A stretch of 64,000 bases of DNA from Mycobacterium pinniadriaticum (GTDB taxonomy: Bacteria > Actinomycetota > Actinomycetes > Mycobacteriales > Mycobacteriaceae): the NCBI RefSeq assembly GCF_026242045.1, contig NZ_JAPJDO010000019.1, positions 1 through 64,000 of the forward strand, in the 5' to 3' direction. The notes under the pieces were generated by a model. That model made no database searches. It was given only the letters and a program-made list of their open reading frames with translations, and had not been told where the DNA came from. The translations under genes and the position numbers were made by a program. How positions within the stretch are numbered: the first letter of the stretch is position 1; every line of letters starts with the position of its first letter. Shown piece by piece: positions 45,301-53,948 of the stretch.

Positions 45301-45640
45301 AACACCGCGATACGGATCGGCAGCTCCGACTCGAGTTCGAAGCGGTGCGCCCGCTCGATGTCCAGTTGCGTTGTCAGCCAAGCATCGTCGGGACCAGAGA
45401 GCCGCCGGACCTCGACCGTGTCGGCGGTCTCGACGACCTGGTGCGGCACCCCGTCGATCTCGCGGTAGCGGGTGCGCAGGATCTCGTGCCGGGCGACCGC
45501 GTCGCCGACCGCGGCGCCCAGCACGTCGACGTCGCACGGACCGGTCAACCTGGCGGCGAACGGGATGTTGTTCACCGGGCTGGGGCCGTCCACGCGATAC
45601 TGGAACCAGCCTCGCAGCTGTGCTGCCGACAGCGGGGAAT
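42390..45640 (-). other. Extra NRPS module within mbtE (C2-A2-PCP2)
   Basis: This part of mbtE encodes a complete condensation, adenylation and carrier module that single-module MbtE proteins do not have. By colinearity it acts after the module that adds the first lysine and before MbtF, exactly where the MbtC/MbtD polyketide extension acts in classical mycobactin. All catalytic motifs appear intact. The domain boundary near 45640 is approximate. Confidence 0.8.
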
Positions 45641-48600
45641 GCTCGGCATCGGTGCTGCGGGCGACAAGCCGAGGCCGGCTCGAAGTCGGTTGCCCGCTGC
45701 GCAGATCGTCGATCAGGGCGGCGATCTCGCCGGGTGTGCCGCGTTCGAAAACGTCACGCACACTGACCTCTACCCCGCAGGCCTCGCGGACCGCGGCGAC
45801 CAGCTTGGTGGCCAGCAGCGAGTGTCCGCCGAGGCTGAAGAAGGAATCGTCGCAGCCGACCTTACCGGAACCGAGTAGCTCGGCGAACAGCGCGGCAACG
45901 GCGCGTTCGGTCTCGGTGACCGGTGCGCGATATTCGACGACGGGGCCGATCTCCGGCTCGGGCAGCGCCGCTCGATCCAGCTTCCCGTTGGCGGTGACCG
46001 GAATCTCGTCGACGACGACGTATGCCGCCGGGATCATATAGTCGGGCAGCGCAGCGGCGACCCGGGTCTTGATCCGATCGATGTCAGCGCTCTCACCTGC
46101 GGCCGGCGCCACGTAGGCGATCAGGCTCTTCCCGATCTCCGGCCGCTCGGCCGCGATCACGACCGCATTGCCGACACTCGGATCGACGGTGATCGCGGCG
46201 GCCACCTCGCCGAGCTCGATGCGGAAGCCGCGGATCTTCACCTGTTCATCGGCGCGGCCGACGAACTCGAGATCACCGTCGTGGTTCCGCCGGGCCAGGT
46301 CGCCCGTCCGGTACAGCCGTCCGCCCGGACTGAAGGGATCGGCGACAAACCGTTCGGCCGTCAGCACCGGACGGCTGTGGTAGCCGTGCGCCAGGTGTGT
46401 GCCACCGATGTAGATTTCACCGATCACATCGACCGGAACGGGCTGCAGCGCATCGTCCAGCAGCCGGATCGTGGTGTTGATCTTCGGCGTCCCGATCGGC
46501 ACAATGCCAGCGCCCTGCCTGCCCTCGACCTTGTAGCGGGTGGCATTGATGACCGTCTCGGTGGGACCGTAGAAATTGTGCAGCAGCGCGTCGAAAGTGG
46601 CATGGAACTTGTCGGCCAATTCGCCGGGCAGGGCTTCACCACCGATCGGCACCCGGCGCAGAGTCCGCCACTGCTCGACTCCGGGCAGCGACAGGAACAG
46701 GCCGAGCAGCGACGGCACGAAGTGCATCGAGGTAACGGCTTCACGCTGAAGCAGATCGGTGAGGTAGCCGATATCGCGCAGGCCGTCGCTGCGCGGTATC
46801 ACCAGGCGGGCCCCCTGAGCCAGTACCCCGAAGATCTCGCCGATCGATACGTCGAAGCTCGGCGAGGCCACCTGCAGCAGGCGGTCATCCGTGCTGATCT
46901 GATACTCCTGAGCGAACCACCGGAAATAGTCGGCGACGGGCCGGTGCGGCACCGGCACACCCTTGGGCAGACCGGTCGAGCCCGACGTGTAGATCAGGTA
47001 GGCGGTGTTGTCCGGGCCGAACGGTCGCACCAAATCCGACGGGACCAGATTGCTCGACGGTAGATCCTCGGTGCCGGTAATCGGCTTGCGCACAGTCAAC
47101 TTTGGATCGGCGTCGGCGAGGATATGCGCGATGCGGTCCGCGGGGTATTCCGGATCGACCGGCAGGTAGACGGCGCCGGCCTTGGCAATGCCGAGCGCGG
47201 TGACCACGAGTTCGGGTGACTTGTCGAGCAGCACCGCGACCCGGTCCTCGGCACCGATACCGTGCGCGATGAGCCAGCGGGCGCGCTGGTTGGCGGCTTC
47301 GTTGATCTCGCGGTAGCTGTAGCGGTGGCCCTCGGAGACGACGGCGATCGCACCGGGTTGTCGCGCCGCGCGCTCGGCGATCAGGTCGCCGAGTGTCATT
47401 GCCGGGCAGTGGAACTCTTCGCCGCGGGACACCCGCTCGAGCCAGGCGGTGTCCGCCTCGTCCAATAGGCACAGATAGGCGAGCGCACAATCGGGGTCGG
47501 CCAGAGCGTCGCGCACCAACACGGTGAAACTGTCGAGCAGCTGCCGCGCCAGGCGAGGGCCGATCACCTCGGTCAGGTACTCGACCTCCACCTCGACCTC
47601 GCCGCCGGTGAACTCGACCATGAAACCCAAGGGCAGCTGGGCGAACTGGCCACGGTACTCGGCTCGCCGGCAATGCACACCGGTCGGGCTGAAACCCTCA
47701 CCCTCGGACTCGCGCATGCCGAAACCCACCCGAGCCATCCGTTCGACGCCGTAGCGGCGATCGGGGTTGAGTTCTCGCACCAGCCGGTCGAGGTTGACCC
47801 GCTGATGGGCGAATGCCCCCACCGCGGTGTCGCGCGCGGTGCCGACCAGATCACGGAAGGTGCCCCAGCGGTCGGGCCGCATCCGCAGCGCGACGGTATT
47901 GCCGTAGTAGCCGATGGAGTCATCGGTGCTGCGATTGAGAACCGGTGCGGCGACCAGGAAGTCGTCGGTGTGGGTATAGCGGTGCAGCAACGCCGAGAAC
48001 GCGGCCAGCAGCACCATGTATGGGGTCGCCCCAGACTCGTGGGCCAGTTTCGTCACCGCGTCGACGGTGTCAGCGTCCAATCGGGTCGTGCAGCGGTCAG
48101 CCCGCCACTCCGACGGCACCCCCGATCCACTGGGCCCGGGCAATTCCAGCGGCTCGGGCGGGTCGACCAACAGTGCGCGCCAGTACTCCACGTCGGCCTC
48201 GTCGGTGCCCGACGGTGGCGGCGGGGCCGCAGTCAGGGGCTCAAGGGTGTCGCCCTGATAGGCACCGGTGAGGTCGGCGAAAAACACCCGCCACGAAGCG
48301 TCGTCCCAGGCGATGTGGTGGGCCGCCAGCAACAGGACGTGTTCGCCGGGGCCGACCTGGGCCAGCGTGATCCGCAGCGGTGCCTCGGTGCCCAGATCGA
48401 ACGGCGTGGTGAAGGTCCGCTGAGCAAGGACCTCCAGCCGCAGCCCCCGCGCCTGCGGGCTGAGCTCCGAAAGGTCGTGCTGCTCCCAACCGGGCTTGAG
48501 GTCGTCGTGCACGGTCATGCCCGGTTCGCCGTCAGGGCCGGTGCGGTACGTGGTGCGCAGGACCGGGTGACGCGCCGCGACAGCGTCTACCGCGGCGCTC

Positions 48601-48821
48601 AGCCGGGCCGCGTCGAGTTGACCGGTCAGCCGATACGACACGCAGACGTTCAACAGCGCACCGGTGGTGTCGATGGACTGGACGAACCACATGCGGCGCT
48701 GACCATCGGACATCACCGGGTGATCGGCCTGAGTCGTCGGTTCCGATAGCAGTCCGCGTTGGGCGAGCTTGTGGCGCAACAGCTCCAGACGCTGTCGGTC
48801 GGCGGCCAGGGTTTCAGTCAT
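42390..48821 (-). CDS. mbtE: Two-module MbtE-type NRPS: C-A-PCP-C-A-PCP
   Basis: A 2143-residue synthetase, longer than one-module MbtE (about 1680 in M. tuberculosis). Module 1: condensation (HHIAWDD at 168-174), adenylation (SGSTG near 613, FDVSIGE with Asp657), carrier (LGGHS, Ser1001). Module 2: condensation (HHIAADH at 1187-1193), adenylation, carrier (LGGDS, Ser2065), then a short tail. The A1 pocket reads D-V-G-F-P-G-F-I-N by my alignment. The A2 pocket reads L-E-I-G-V-C-A-G-A and lacks Asp235 (positions 1718-1719, genome 43665-43670). ATG 48821 has AGGAG upstream; the mbtB stop overlaps by eight bases. It occupies the place of mbtE plus the missing polyketide genes. Confidence 0.9.
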   Translation of the reverse strand: MTETLAADRQRLELLRHKLAQRGLLSEPTTQADHPVMSDGQRRMWFVQSIDTTGALLNVCVSYRLTGQLDAARLSAAVDAVAARHPVLRTTYRTGPDGEPGMTVHDDLKPGWEQHDLSELSPQARGLRLEVLAQRTFTTPFDLGTEAPLRITLAQVGPGEHVLLLAAHHIAWDDASWRVFFADLTGAYQGDTLEPLTAAPPPPSGTDEADVEYWRALLVDPPEPLELPGPSGSGVPSEWRADRCTTRLDADTVDAVTKLAHESGATPYMVLLAAFSALLHRYTHTDDFLVAAPVLNRSTDDSIGYYGNTVALRMRPDRWGTFRDLVGTARDTAVGAFAHQRVNLDRLVRELNPDRRYGVERMARVGFGMRESEGEGFSPTGVHCRRAEYRGQFAQLPLGFMVEFTGGEVEVEVEYLTEVIGPRLARQLLDSFTVLVRDALADPDCALAYLCLLDEADTAWLERVSRGEEFHCPAMTLGDLIAERAARQPGAIAVVSEGHRYSYREINEAANQRARWLIAHGIGAEDRVAVLLDKSPELVVTALGIAKAGAVYLPVDPEYPADRIAHILADADPKLTVRKPITGTEDLPSSNLVPSDLVRPFGPDNTAYLIYTSGSTGLPKGVPVPHRPVADYFRWFAQEYQISTDDRLLQVASPSFDVSIGEIFGVLAQGARLVIPRSDGLRDIGYLTDLLQREAVTSMHFVPSLLGLFLSLPGVEQWRTLRRVPIGGEALPGELADKFHATFDALLHNFYGPTETVINATRYKVEGRQGAGIVPIGTPKINTTIRLLDDALQPVPVDVIGEIYIGGTHLAHGYHSRPVLTAERFVADPFSPGGRLYRTGDLARRNHDGDLEFVGRADEQVKIRGFRIELGEVAAAITVDPSVGNAVVIAAERPEIGKSLIAYVAPAAGESADIDRIKTRVAAALPDYMIPAAYVVVDEIPVTANGKLDRAALPEPEIGPVVEYRAPVTETERAVAALFAELLGSGKVGCDDSFFSLGGHSLLATKLVAAVREACGVEVSVRDVFERGTPGEIAALIDDLRSGQPTSSRPRLVARSTDAEHSPLSAAQLRGWFQYRVDGPSPVNNIPFAARLTGPCDVDVLGAAVGDAVARHEILRTRYREIDGVPHQVVETADTVEVRRLSGPDDAWLTTQLDIERAHRFELESELPIRIAVLSTPGGCALSMVVHHIAADHWSAGVLFTDVLTAYRERRKGSVPSRPPLPIQYRDYAAWQVELLSDTELMDAQRRYWARQLDGLPEDTGLRPDLPRPPIAGGAGAAVPLRFDADVRERLTALSRELGITEFMLLQTAVAVVLSKAGGGYDIPLGTPVAGRTDTELDRLVGFFVNILVLRNDLSGNPTLREALLRARQMALAAYANQDLPFDRVVDAVNPVRSLSRNPLFGVVVHVRDELPENQLIESGPDGETRFTALEPTFDVAHADLSVNIFVGDDGYRGHVIYRTELYHPSTMQRFAGWLNRVIEAFATDPDTALRDVNLLGDAEHRQVLAQSRGLPSPTDRPRTVPEMLEGSRAWGTGRIALRCGDESLDYPALHHRSDRFAHLLACHGVGPGALVGMSMRRGIDLVVALVGIMKAGAGFFPLDPAYPPVRKQFMLDDVAPQVVVVTAEAGAAMPATEGVTLISMDDPAIRAELDAPDAVAPLAYPRPDDPMYLMFTSGSTGKPKGVVGTHRAMSTRLAWQLKHYPVPGDDIRLAQAPISFLEGCIETLAGLVAGSTLIVADDAEHRDAEALAGLIERYSVAQVTGVASLVSALVDSAPDAIRALRRLVTCGEPVNVALLQRLVGCVGDSTSTQLLNAIGATETSGALIRGPLDLPIPKIGKPMEGSEVYLLDDALQPVPVGVVGELYYAGEQIARGYWKQPGLTATRFIPNPYAAEPGSRFYRSGDRGRWTEDGRLEFVGRTDHQVKVRGFRVELAEVEAALRSADGVAAAAARTWDGPGGASLAGYVVPHEPVSDPAAFVAAVRACVAAALPGYMTPSTISVLDVMPSTESGKLNRPGLPRPEVHTTGTSEPARTDTERAVAAMMGRLLDVAGIGRDDDFFALGGDSIRSVQLAARMRAVGLQVDPRMIFEYSTVEALAGAIDDKPDAGRAEVRTDTRRAAMTVSGLSAADLDALKSSWSKAHPS

Positions 48822-51800
48822 GGGATCTCCTGGTGAGCGCCAAGGCAACCTCGGCGGCATCCATGTCGGTGATTTCGAGATACAGTTCGGCAATCTCATC
48901 GAGCCGTCCGCCGGGTTCGAGCTGGCTCAGACGGTTCGCCAGTCCTTCGACCGTGCGCGTGGCGAAGATGTCGGCAACGCTCACGGCCGAGACATCCAGC
49001 CACTGCCGGATGCGGGCGACCACGGTCGTGGCGAGGACGGAATCCCCACCCACACCGAAGAAGTCGTCGTCGGCCCCCAGCCTCATCACGCCGAGGACGC
49101 CGGCGACGATCGAAGCCAGTGCCGTCTGCAGCGGGCCGTGCGGAGACCGGCCTCCGACTGCGGATTCGGCACGCTCGGCGAGCCGTCGCCTGACGGCCTG
49201 CCGGTCCACCTTCCCGCCGACCGTATAGGGAATGCGGTCGAACACGTCAATCTGCCGCGGAACCATATGCGGTGGAAGCTCTTTGTCCAACTGGCTGCGC
49301 AACTCCGCGACCGGCAGTGATTCAGCTGCCAGCGCAACGGCGGCAACCAACCAGTCCGGCGAGCCGGTGCGGCCGGGGATGGTCGCCGCGACGGCACCGT
49401 GCACACCGGGGACCCGCAGCAGCGCCGCCTCGACCTCACCGAGTTCGACCCGGTAGCCGCTGATCTTGACGCGGTTGTCGGCCCGGCCGACGAATTCGCA
49501 CGTCCCGTCCGGCCAGAAGCGGGCCAGATCACCGGTGCGGTACCAGGTGGTGCCGTCGTGCTCGACGAACCGCTCGGCAGTCAGGTCTCCTCTGCCCCGA
49601 TAACCGCGGGCGATACCACGACCCCCGACCCAGAGCTCACCGACCACCCAGTCCGGGCAGTCCGCACCGCCGGCGGTCACGACTCGGCAGCGGTTGTTCG
49701 GCAACGGTTTTCCGAACGGTATCGCGGTCCAGCCGGCCGGGATATCTGCCACTTCGCAGACCGTGTTGTGAATCGCCGTCTCGGTGGCGCCACCGAGGCC
49801 GGCGAAACGCACCAGCGGAGCACGCTCACGCAATTTCCCGGCCATTGCGGGGGTGACCCAGTCCCCGCCGGTCGGGACCACGCGTATCGTCGGGAGGGGG
49901 CCGGCGACCTCGAGCAGCATCTCCAGCCAACCGGGCAGGAAGTGCAGCACGCTGACCCGGTGGGTATCGATGAGCCGCACCCAATGGTCCGGGTCCCGGC
50001 GATGCGGTTCGTCGACGACGACGATCGCGCCGCCGGTGCCCAAGGTGGCGAAGATGTCCAGCACCGAGATGTCGCATTCGAGCGTGGACAGCGCCAGGCA
50101 GCGGTCGTCGGGTCCCAGCCCGAAGTGCGCGGTGATGAACTCGACGGTGTTCATCGCGGCATCGTGGGTGACCTCGACGCCCTTGGGATCGCCGGTCGAG
50201 CCGGAGGTGAACAGCACATACGCCAGCCGGTCCGGATCGCCGGTGAAGGGCTCGAATTCGGCTTCTCCGCCGCGGGCGATCACGCCGGTTATCGTCATCG
50301 CCGGCACCGGCACGTCGGGTAGCTCGGCGCCGCACACCAGCGCGATATCCACCGCCCCGTCCGCGAGAATCCGCTGCGCCCGCTCAAGGGGCTGGTCAGC
50401 ACCGATCGGTAGATAGACCCCGCCGGCCGCGTGAATGCCCAACAGGGCCGGTACTTGTTCGGCTGTCTTGGGGCCGAGCACTGCGACAGTGCCTCCATCA
50501 CCGAGCCCGGCGGCACGTAGCGCGGCAGCGATCGTGAGTGCCTGCCGGTGCAGCTCCCGGTAGGTCACGTCGCCCCTGTTGCTGAAAATTGCTGGGGCGT
50601 CGGGTTGTCGGGCCGCGGTGGCGAAGAAGCCGTCGTGCAACATGCGCCCGCTCGGGATCGTGGTCGTCGTCACCGCCTCCCGCGCAGCACGTTGATGTAC
50701 CGGCAACAGCGGTTTGCGCGGGGCGTCCCAGGCGTCGTCGTCGTGAGCCAGGCCCCGCACTTCCTCGATGTGGCGGGCGAACATCGCATCGATCACACCC
50801 GGGTAGAAGGCGTCTTCCCGGACATCCCAATTCAGCAGGATGCCTCCGTCGAATTCGGTCACTTGGGCGTCGAGCAGAACCTGAGGGCCTTGCGAGATCA
50901 TCCATTGCGGCGTGCCGAATTGTGTTGTCACATCTGAGCTGAACAGTTCGCCGAGGCCGAGTGCGCTGGTGAAGACAACGGGTGCGAGTACTTGCGTCCC
51001 GCGATGGCGGCTGAGGTCTCGGAGCACCGACAGGCCCGGATACGCGGCGTGTACCGCCGTCTCGTGCATGATGTCCTGCACCATGCGTGCACGCTGCGTC
51101 GGGGTGTCGGCGGCAGTGAGATCGATGTCGAGCAGAAGCGACGAGGTGAAGTCGCCGACGATCTTGTCGATGTCGGGGTGCAGCGGTTCACGGCCGAACA
51201 GCGGGACGTTGAGCAGGAAGTGGGGATCTGCCGACCAGCCGGCGACCGTGTCGGCGAAGGAGGCCGCCAGCGTCATCGCCGGGGTAACTCCCCGCTGCCG
51301 GGCGCGATCGAAAAGGCCGTCGCGGGTGGCCGGATCCAGCCAGTGCCACCGGCGGCCGGGTCGGTGCGGGTCGGTCTGCTGGGCGAGCGGCCGTAGCGGC
51401 AGCGCGGGGGCAGCGGGCAATCCGGGAACCCGGTCGGCCCACCATCGCCGGTCCGCGTCGAATCGTTCGGGCGGCGGAAGTTGTTGGCGATATTGCTGAT
51501 AGGTGTATCCGATTTCGGCGAGTGGATCACCGCGGTACAGCGCGGCCAGATCGGCCATCAGGGCCCGGTAGCTCATCGCATCGGCGGCCTGCATGTCGAG
51601 GTCGACGTGCAGGCGGGTGCGCCCCCCGGGTAGTTGGGTCAGCGTCAACTCGAGCACCTGACCGTCCAGCTGTTGGCGCGACTTGGCCGCGCGAATGCTC
51701 GTCAGCCGTTCGTCGACCGTGGTCTCATCAGCGCCGCGAAGGTCAACGACCGTGACCGGAAGCGGGTCCGCACAGTTGCCGACGCGCTGAGTGCCGTCCG

Positions 51801-52257
51801 GCAAGAACTGCACGCGCAGCATCGGATGGCGGGCCGCGAGGTGACCGGCCGCCCGGCGGATCCGCTCGGGATCCACCGCGGTGCCGTCGAATTCGACGTA
51901 GAGGTGACCGGCGACCCCACCCAGTTGCTGGTCGGCATGCCGGCCGACCCACATCGCGTGTTGCATCGGCGCCATGCCGAAGGGCTCGCCCTCGACAGGC
52001 TCGGGCTGGACCGGCACCGGATCGGGTCGACTGGCCGGCGCCAACAAGTCGGCCCAGCCACGCACCGACGGGGCGGCAGCAAGCCGGGCGAAGTCGATGT
52101 CGAATCCGGCACGGCGCCAACGTCCGGCCAACGTCATCATCCGGATCGAGTCCAGGCCCTGGGCGATGAGATCGCCATCCGGGTCGACATCGGCGGGGTC
52201 GATACCGAGCACTTCAGCGATCCGGTCGGTGATCATGGCCGCCTCAGCCGCGGTCAC
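48814..52257 (-). CDS. mbtB: MbtB-type NRPS: ArCP-Cy-A-PCP without thioesterase
   Basis: A 1147-residue synthetase. The N-terminal aryl carrier has GLDS with Ser37. The cyclisation domain has the D-x4-D-x2-S motif (D221, D226, S229), which replaces HHxxxDG and makes the oxazoline ring. Adenylation follows (FTSGSTGDPKG, GLGGATET), then a carrier with GGDS. MbtB in M. tuberculosis ends with a thioesterase; here the gene ends after the carrier and a short helical tail. GTG 52257 is preferred because GGGAGG lies five bases upstream. It would add Ser or Thr to salicylate from MbtA and cyclise it to a phenyloxazoline. The A pocket reads D-I-L-F-P-G-L-I-H by my alignment. Confidence 0.9.
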   Translation of the reverse strand: MTAAEAAMITDRIAEVLGIDPADVDPDGDLIAQGLDSIRMMTLAGRWRRAGFDIDFARLAAAPSVRGWADLLAPASRPDPVPVQPEPVEGEPFGMAPMQHAMWVGRHADQQLGGVAGHLYVEFDGTAVDPERIRRAAGHLAARHPMLRVQFLPDGTQRVGNCADPLPVTVVDLRGADETTVDERLTSIRAAKSRQQLDGQVLELTLTQLPGGRTRLHVDLDMQAADAMSYRALMADLAALYRGDPLAEIGYTYQQYRQQLPPPERFDADRRWWADRVPGLPAAPALPLRPLAQQTDPHRPGRRWHWLDPATRDGLFDRARQRGVTPAMTLAASFADTVAGWSADPHFLLNVPLFGREPLHPDIDKIVGDFTSSLLLDIDLTAADTPTQRARMVQDIMHETAVHAAYPGLSVLRDLSRHRGTQVLAPVVFTSALGLGELFSSDVTTQFGTPQWMISQGPQVLLDAQVTEFDGGILLNWDVREDAFYPGVIDAMFARHIEEVRGLAHDDDAWDAPRKPLLPVHQRAAREAVTTTTIPSGRMLHDGFFATAARQPDAPAIFSNRGDVTYRELHRQALTIAAALRAAGLGDGGTVAVLGPKTAEQVPALLGIHAAGGVYLPIGADQPLERAQRILADGAVDIALVCGAELPDVPVPAMTITGVIARGGEAEFEPFTGDPDRLAYVLFTSGSTGDPKGVEVTHDAAMNTVEFITAHFGLGPDDRCLALSTLECDISVLDIFATLGTGGAIVVVDEPHRRDPDHWVRLIDTHRVSVLHFLPGWLEMLLEVAGPLPTIRVVPTGGDWVTPAMAGKLRERAPLVRFAGLGGATETAIHNTVCEVADIPAGWTAIPFGKPLPNNRCRVVTAGGADCPDWVVGELWVGGRGIARGYRGRGDLTAERFVEHDGTTWYRTGDLARFWPDGTCEFVGRADNRVKISGYRVELGEVEAALLRVPGVHGAVAATIPGRTGSPDWLVAAVALAAESLPVAELRSQLDKELPPHMVPRQIDVFDRIPYTVGGKVDRQAVRRRLAERAESAVGGRSPHGPLQTALASIVAGVLGVMRLGADDDFFGVGGDSVLATTVVARIRQWLDVSAVSVADIFATRTVEGLANRLSQLEPGGRLDEIAELYLEITDMDAAEVALALTRRSHD

Positions 52258-52272
52258 TGCCACCTCCCTGCA

Positions 52273-52291
52273 CCAGACGAGCCTCACCTAA
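52273..52291 (-). promoter_or_regulatory. IdeR-like box on the mbtB side
   Basis: Read on the minus strand, TTAGGTGAGGCTCGTCTGG matches 13 of 19 consensus positions, with a perfect first half-site. It lies in the 90-base gap between divergent mbtB and mbtA and would control mbtB and the synthetase operon. Confidence 0.5.
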
Positions 52292-52292
52292 T

Positions 52293-52311
52293 TTTGGGAA
52301 GGCTACCCTAT
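52293..52311 (+). promoter_or_regulatory. IdeR-like box on the mbtA side
   Basis: The sequence TTTGGGAAGGCTACCCTAT matches 14 of 19 consensus positions. With the adjoining minus-strand box it makes a paired operator for the divergent mbtA and mbtB genes, as in the M. tuberculosis mbtA-mbtB region. Confidence 0.6.
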
Positions 52312-52347
52312 TCTGACTGGGCCGACACGCCTACCTCAGGGAGCGCA

Positions 52348-53943
52348 ATGACCGGGTTCACACCCTTTCCGACAGACCGCGCGGCGGCCTACCGGAAGGC
52401 GGGTTATTGGTCCGGGAAGCCCCTCGACGAGATCCTGCGGTCGGCTGCGGCACGCTGGCCCGATCACGCCGCCGTCGTCGACGAGCGAACCACCCTCACC
52501 TACGCTGAGCTGGACCAGCGCGCCGATGCGGCGGCAGCCGGACTCGCCGCGTTGGGCATCGGGAATGACCAGTGTGTGCTGGTACAGCTACCGAACAGCT
52601 GCCAGTTCGCGGTCGCCTTGTTCGGGCTCGTGCGCGCGGGTGCATTGCCGGTGATGTGCCTGCCCGGTCACCGCGACGCGGAGCTCGCGCATTTCCTCGA
52701 CGTCAGCTCGGCGACCGGCATCATCGTCGGTACCGGCGCCGGATTCGACTACCGCACCATGGCCGAGCGGCTACTCGACCGCAGCGATCACCTGCGGCAC
52801 ATCATCATCGACGGCGACGCGGGCCCGCACGTTTCGTGGTCAACGCTCTGCTCGGGTGACGGCCGACCACCGCCCCTGCACCCCGACACCGGCGCGCCGG
52901 CATTGCTGCTGGTGTCCGGCGGCACCACGGGCGCACCCAAACTGATCCCCCGTACCCACGACGACTATGTCTACAACGCCACCGCCAGCGCCCGGTTGTG
53001 CCGCCTGACCAACGCCGACGTCTATCTCGTCGCATTGCCGGCCGGCCACAACTTCCCGCTCGCGTGTCCAGGACTGCTCGGCGCGATGGCGGTCGGCGCG
53101 AGCGTGGTCTTCGGGACGGACCCGAGCCCGGAAGCGGCCTTCGCCACGATTGCCCGCCACCGCGTCACGGCCACCGCACTGGTGCCCGCGCTGGCACGGT
53201 TGTGGGCGCAGGCGTGCGAGTGGGAAGAACAGCGCCCGACCACACTGCGTCTGCTGCAAGTCGGCGGCGCCAAACTGACCGCCGACGATGCCCGGCACAT
53301 CCGATCGGTGCTCACCCCCGGACTGCAGCAGGTGTTCGGGATGGCCGAAGGGCTGTTGTGTTACACGAGAATCGGTGATCCCGCCGAGGTCGTCGAGCAT
53401 ACCCAGGGTCGCCCGCTGGCCGAGCATGACGAATTGCGCATCGTCGACGACAACGGAATTGCGTCGCCCGACGGCGAGCCCGGTGAATTGCTGGTGCGCG
53501 GGCCTTACACGATCAACGGCTACTTCCGCGCCGAGGCGGAGAATCAGCGCTCATTCACCGAGGACGGCTTCTACCGCAGCGGCGACACGGTGCGTCGATT
53601 CGCGAACGGCTATCTGGAGGTCACCGGCCGTGTCAAGGACGTCATCCTGCGGGCCGGCGAGACCGTGTCCGCCCTCGACCTGGAGAGCCATCTGTTGACC
53701 CATCCGGCGGTATACGCGGCGGCCACGGTCGGTCTCCCCGACCCGTATCTTGGCGAGAAGATCTGTGCCGCCATCGTTTTCCGGGGCCGCTCGGTGCCAC
53801 TGTCCGAACTCAACGACCATCTCGACGCCCGCGGTGTTGCCGCGCACAGCCGTCCGGACATGGTCGTGCCGATGCGCGCACTGCCGACGACGGCGGTGGG
53901 GAAGGTGGACAAGCGGACGCTCGTCGCACACCTGTGTCCATGA
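52348..53943 (+). CDS. mbtA: Salicyl-AMP ligase MbtA
   Basis: A 531-residue aryl acid adenylating enzyme of the DhbE/EntE type that makes salicyl-AMP and loads it on the aryl carrier of MbtB. The AMP motif is LVSGGTTGAPKLIPR, followed by MAEGLLCYTR and, near the C-terminus, the RVKDVILRAGETVSALDLE region with the catalytic lysine in AVGKVDKR. The start at ATG 52348 has GGGAG upstream and follows the conserved PFPTDRAAAYRKAGYW N-terminus. It is divergent from mbtB and convergent with mbtI, five bases apart. Confidence 0.95.
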   Translation: MTGFTPFPTDRAAAYRKAGYWSGKPLDEILRSAAARWPDHAAVVDERTTLTYAELDQRADAAAAGLAALGIGNDQCVLVQLPNSCQFAVALFGLVRAGALPVMCLPGHRDAELAHFLDVSSATGIIVGTGAGFDYRTMAERLLDRSDHLRHIIIDGDAGPHVSWSTLCSGDGRPPPLHPDTGAPALLLVSGGTTGAPKLIPRTHDDYVYNATASARLCRLTNADVYLVALPAGHNFPLACPGLLGAMAVGASVVFGTDPSPEAAFATIARHRVTATALVPALARLWAQACEWEEQRPTTLRLLQVGGAKLTADDARHIRSVLTPGLQQVFGMAEGLLCYTRIGDPAEVVEHTQGRPLAEHDELRIVDDNGIASPDGEPGELLVRGPYTINGYFRAEAENQRSFTEDGFYRSGDTVRRFANGYLEVTGRVKDVILRAGETVSALDLESHLLTHPAVYAAATVGLPDPYLGEKICAAIVFRGRSVPLSELNDHLDARGVAAHSRPDMVVPMRALPTTAVGKVDKRTLVAHLCP

Positions 53944-53948
53944 GTCGA

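Noticed and set aside
51634..52347. Long N-terminal extension of mbtA
   Set aside because: It reads antisense through mbtB and across the divergent promoter; MbtA proteins start near ATG 52348.
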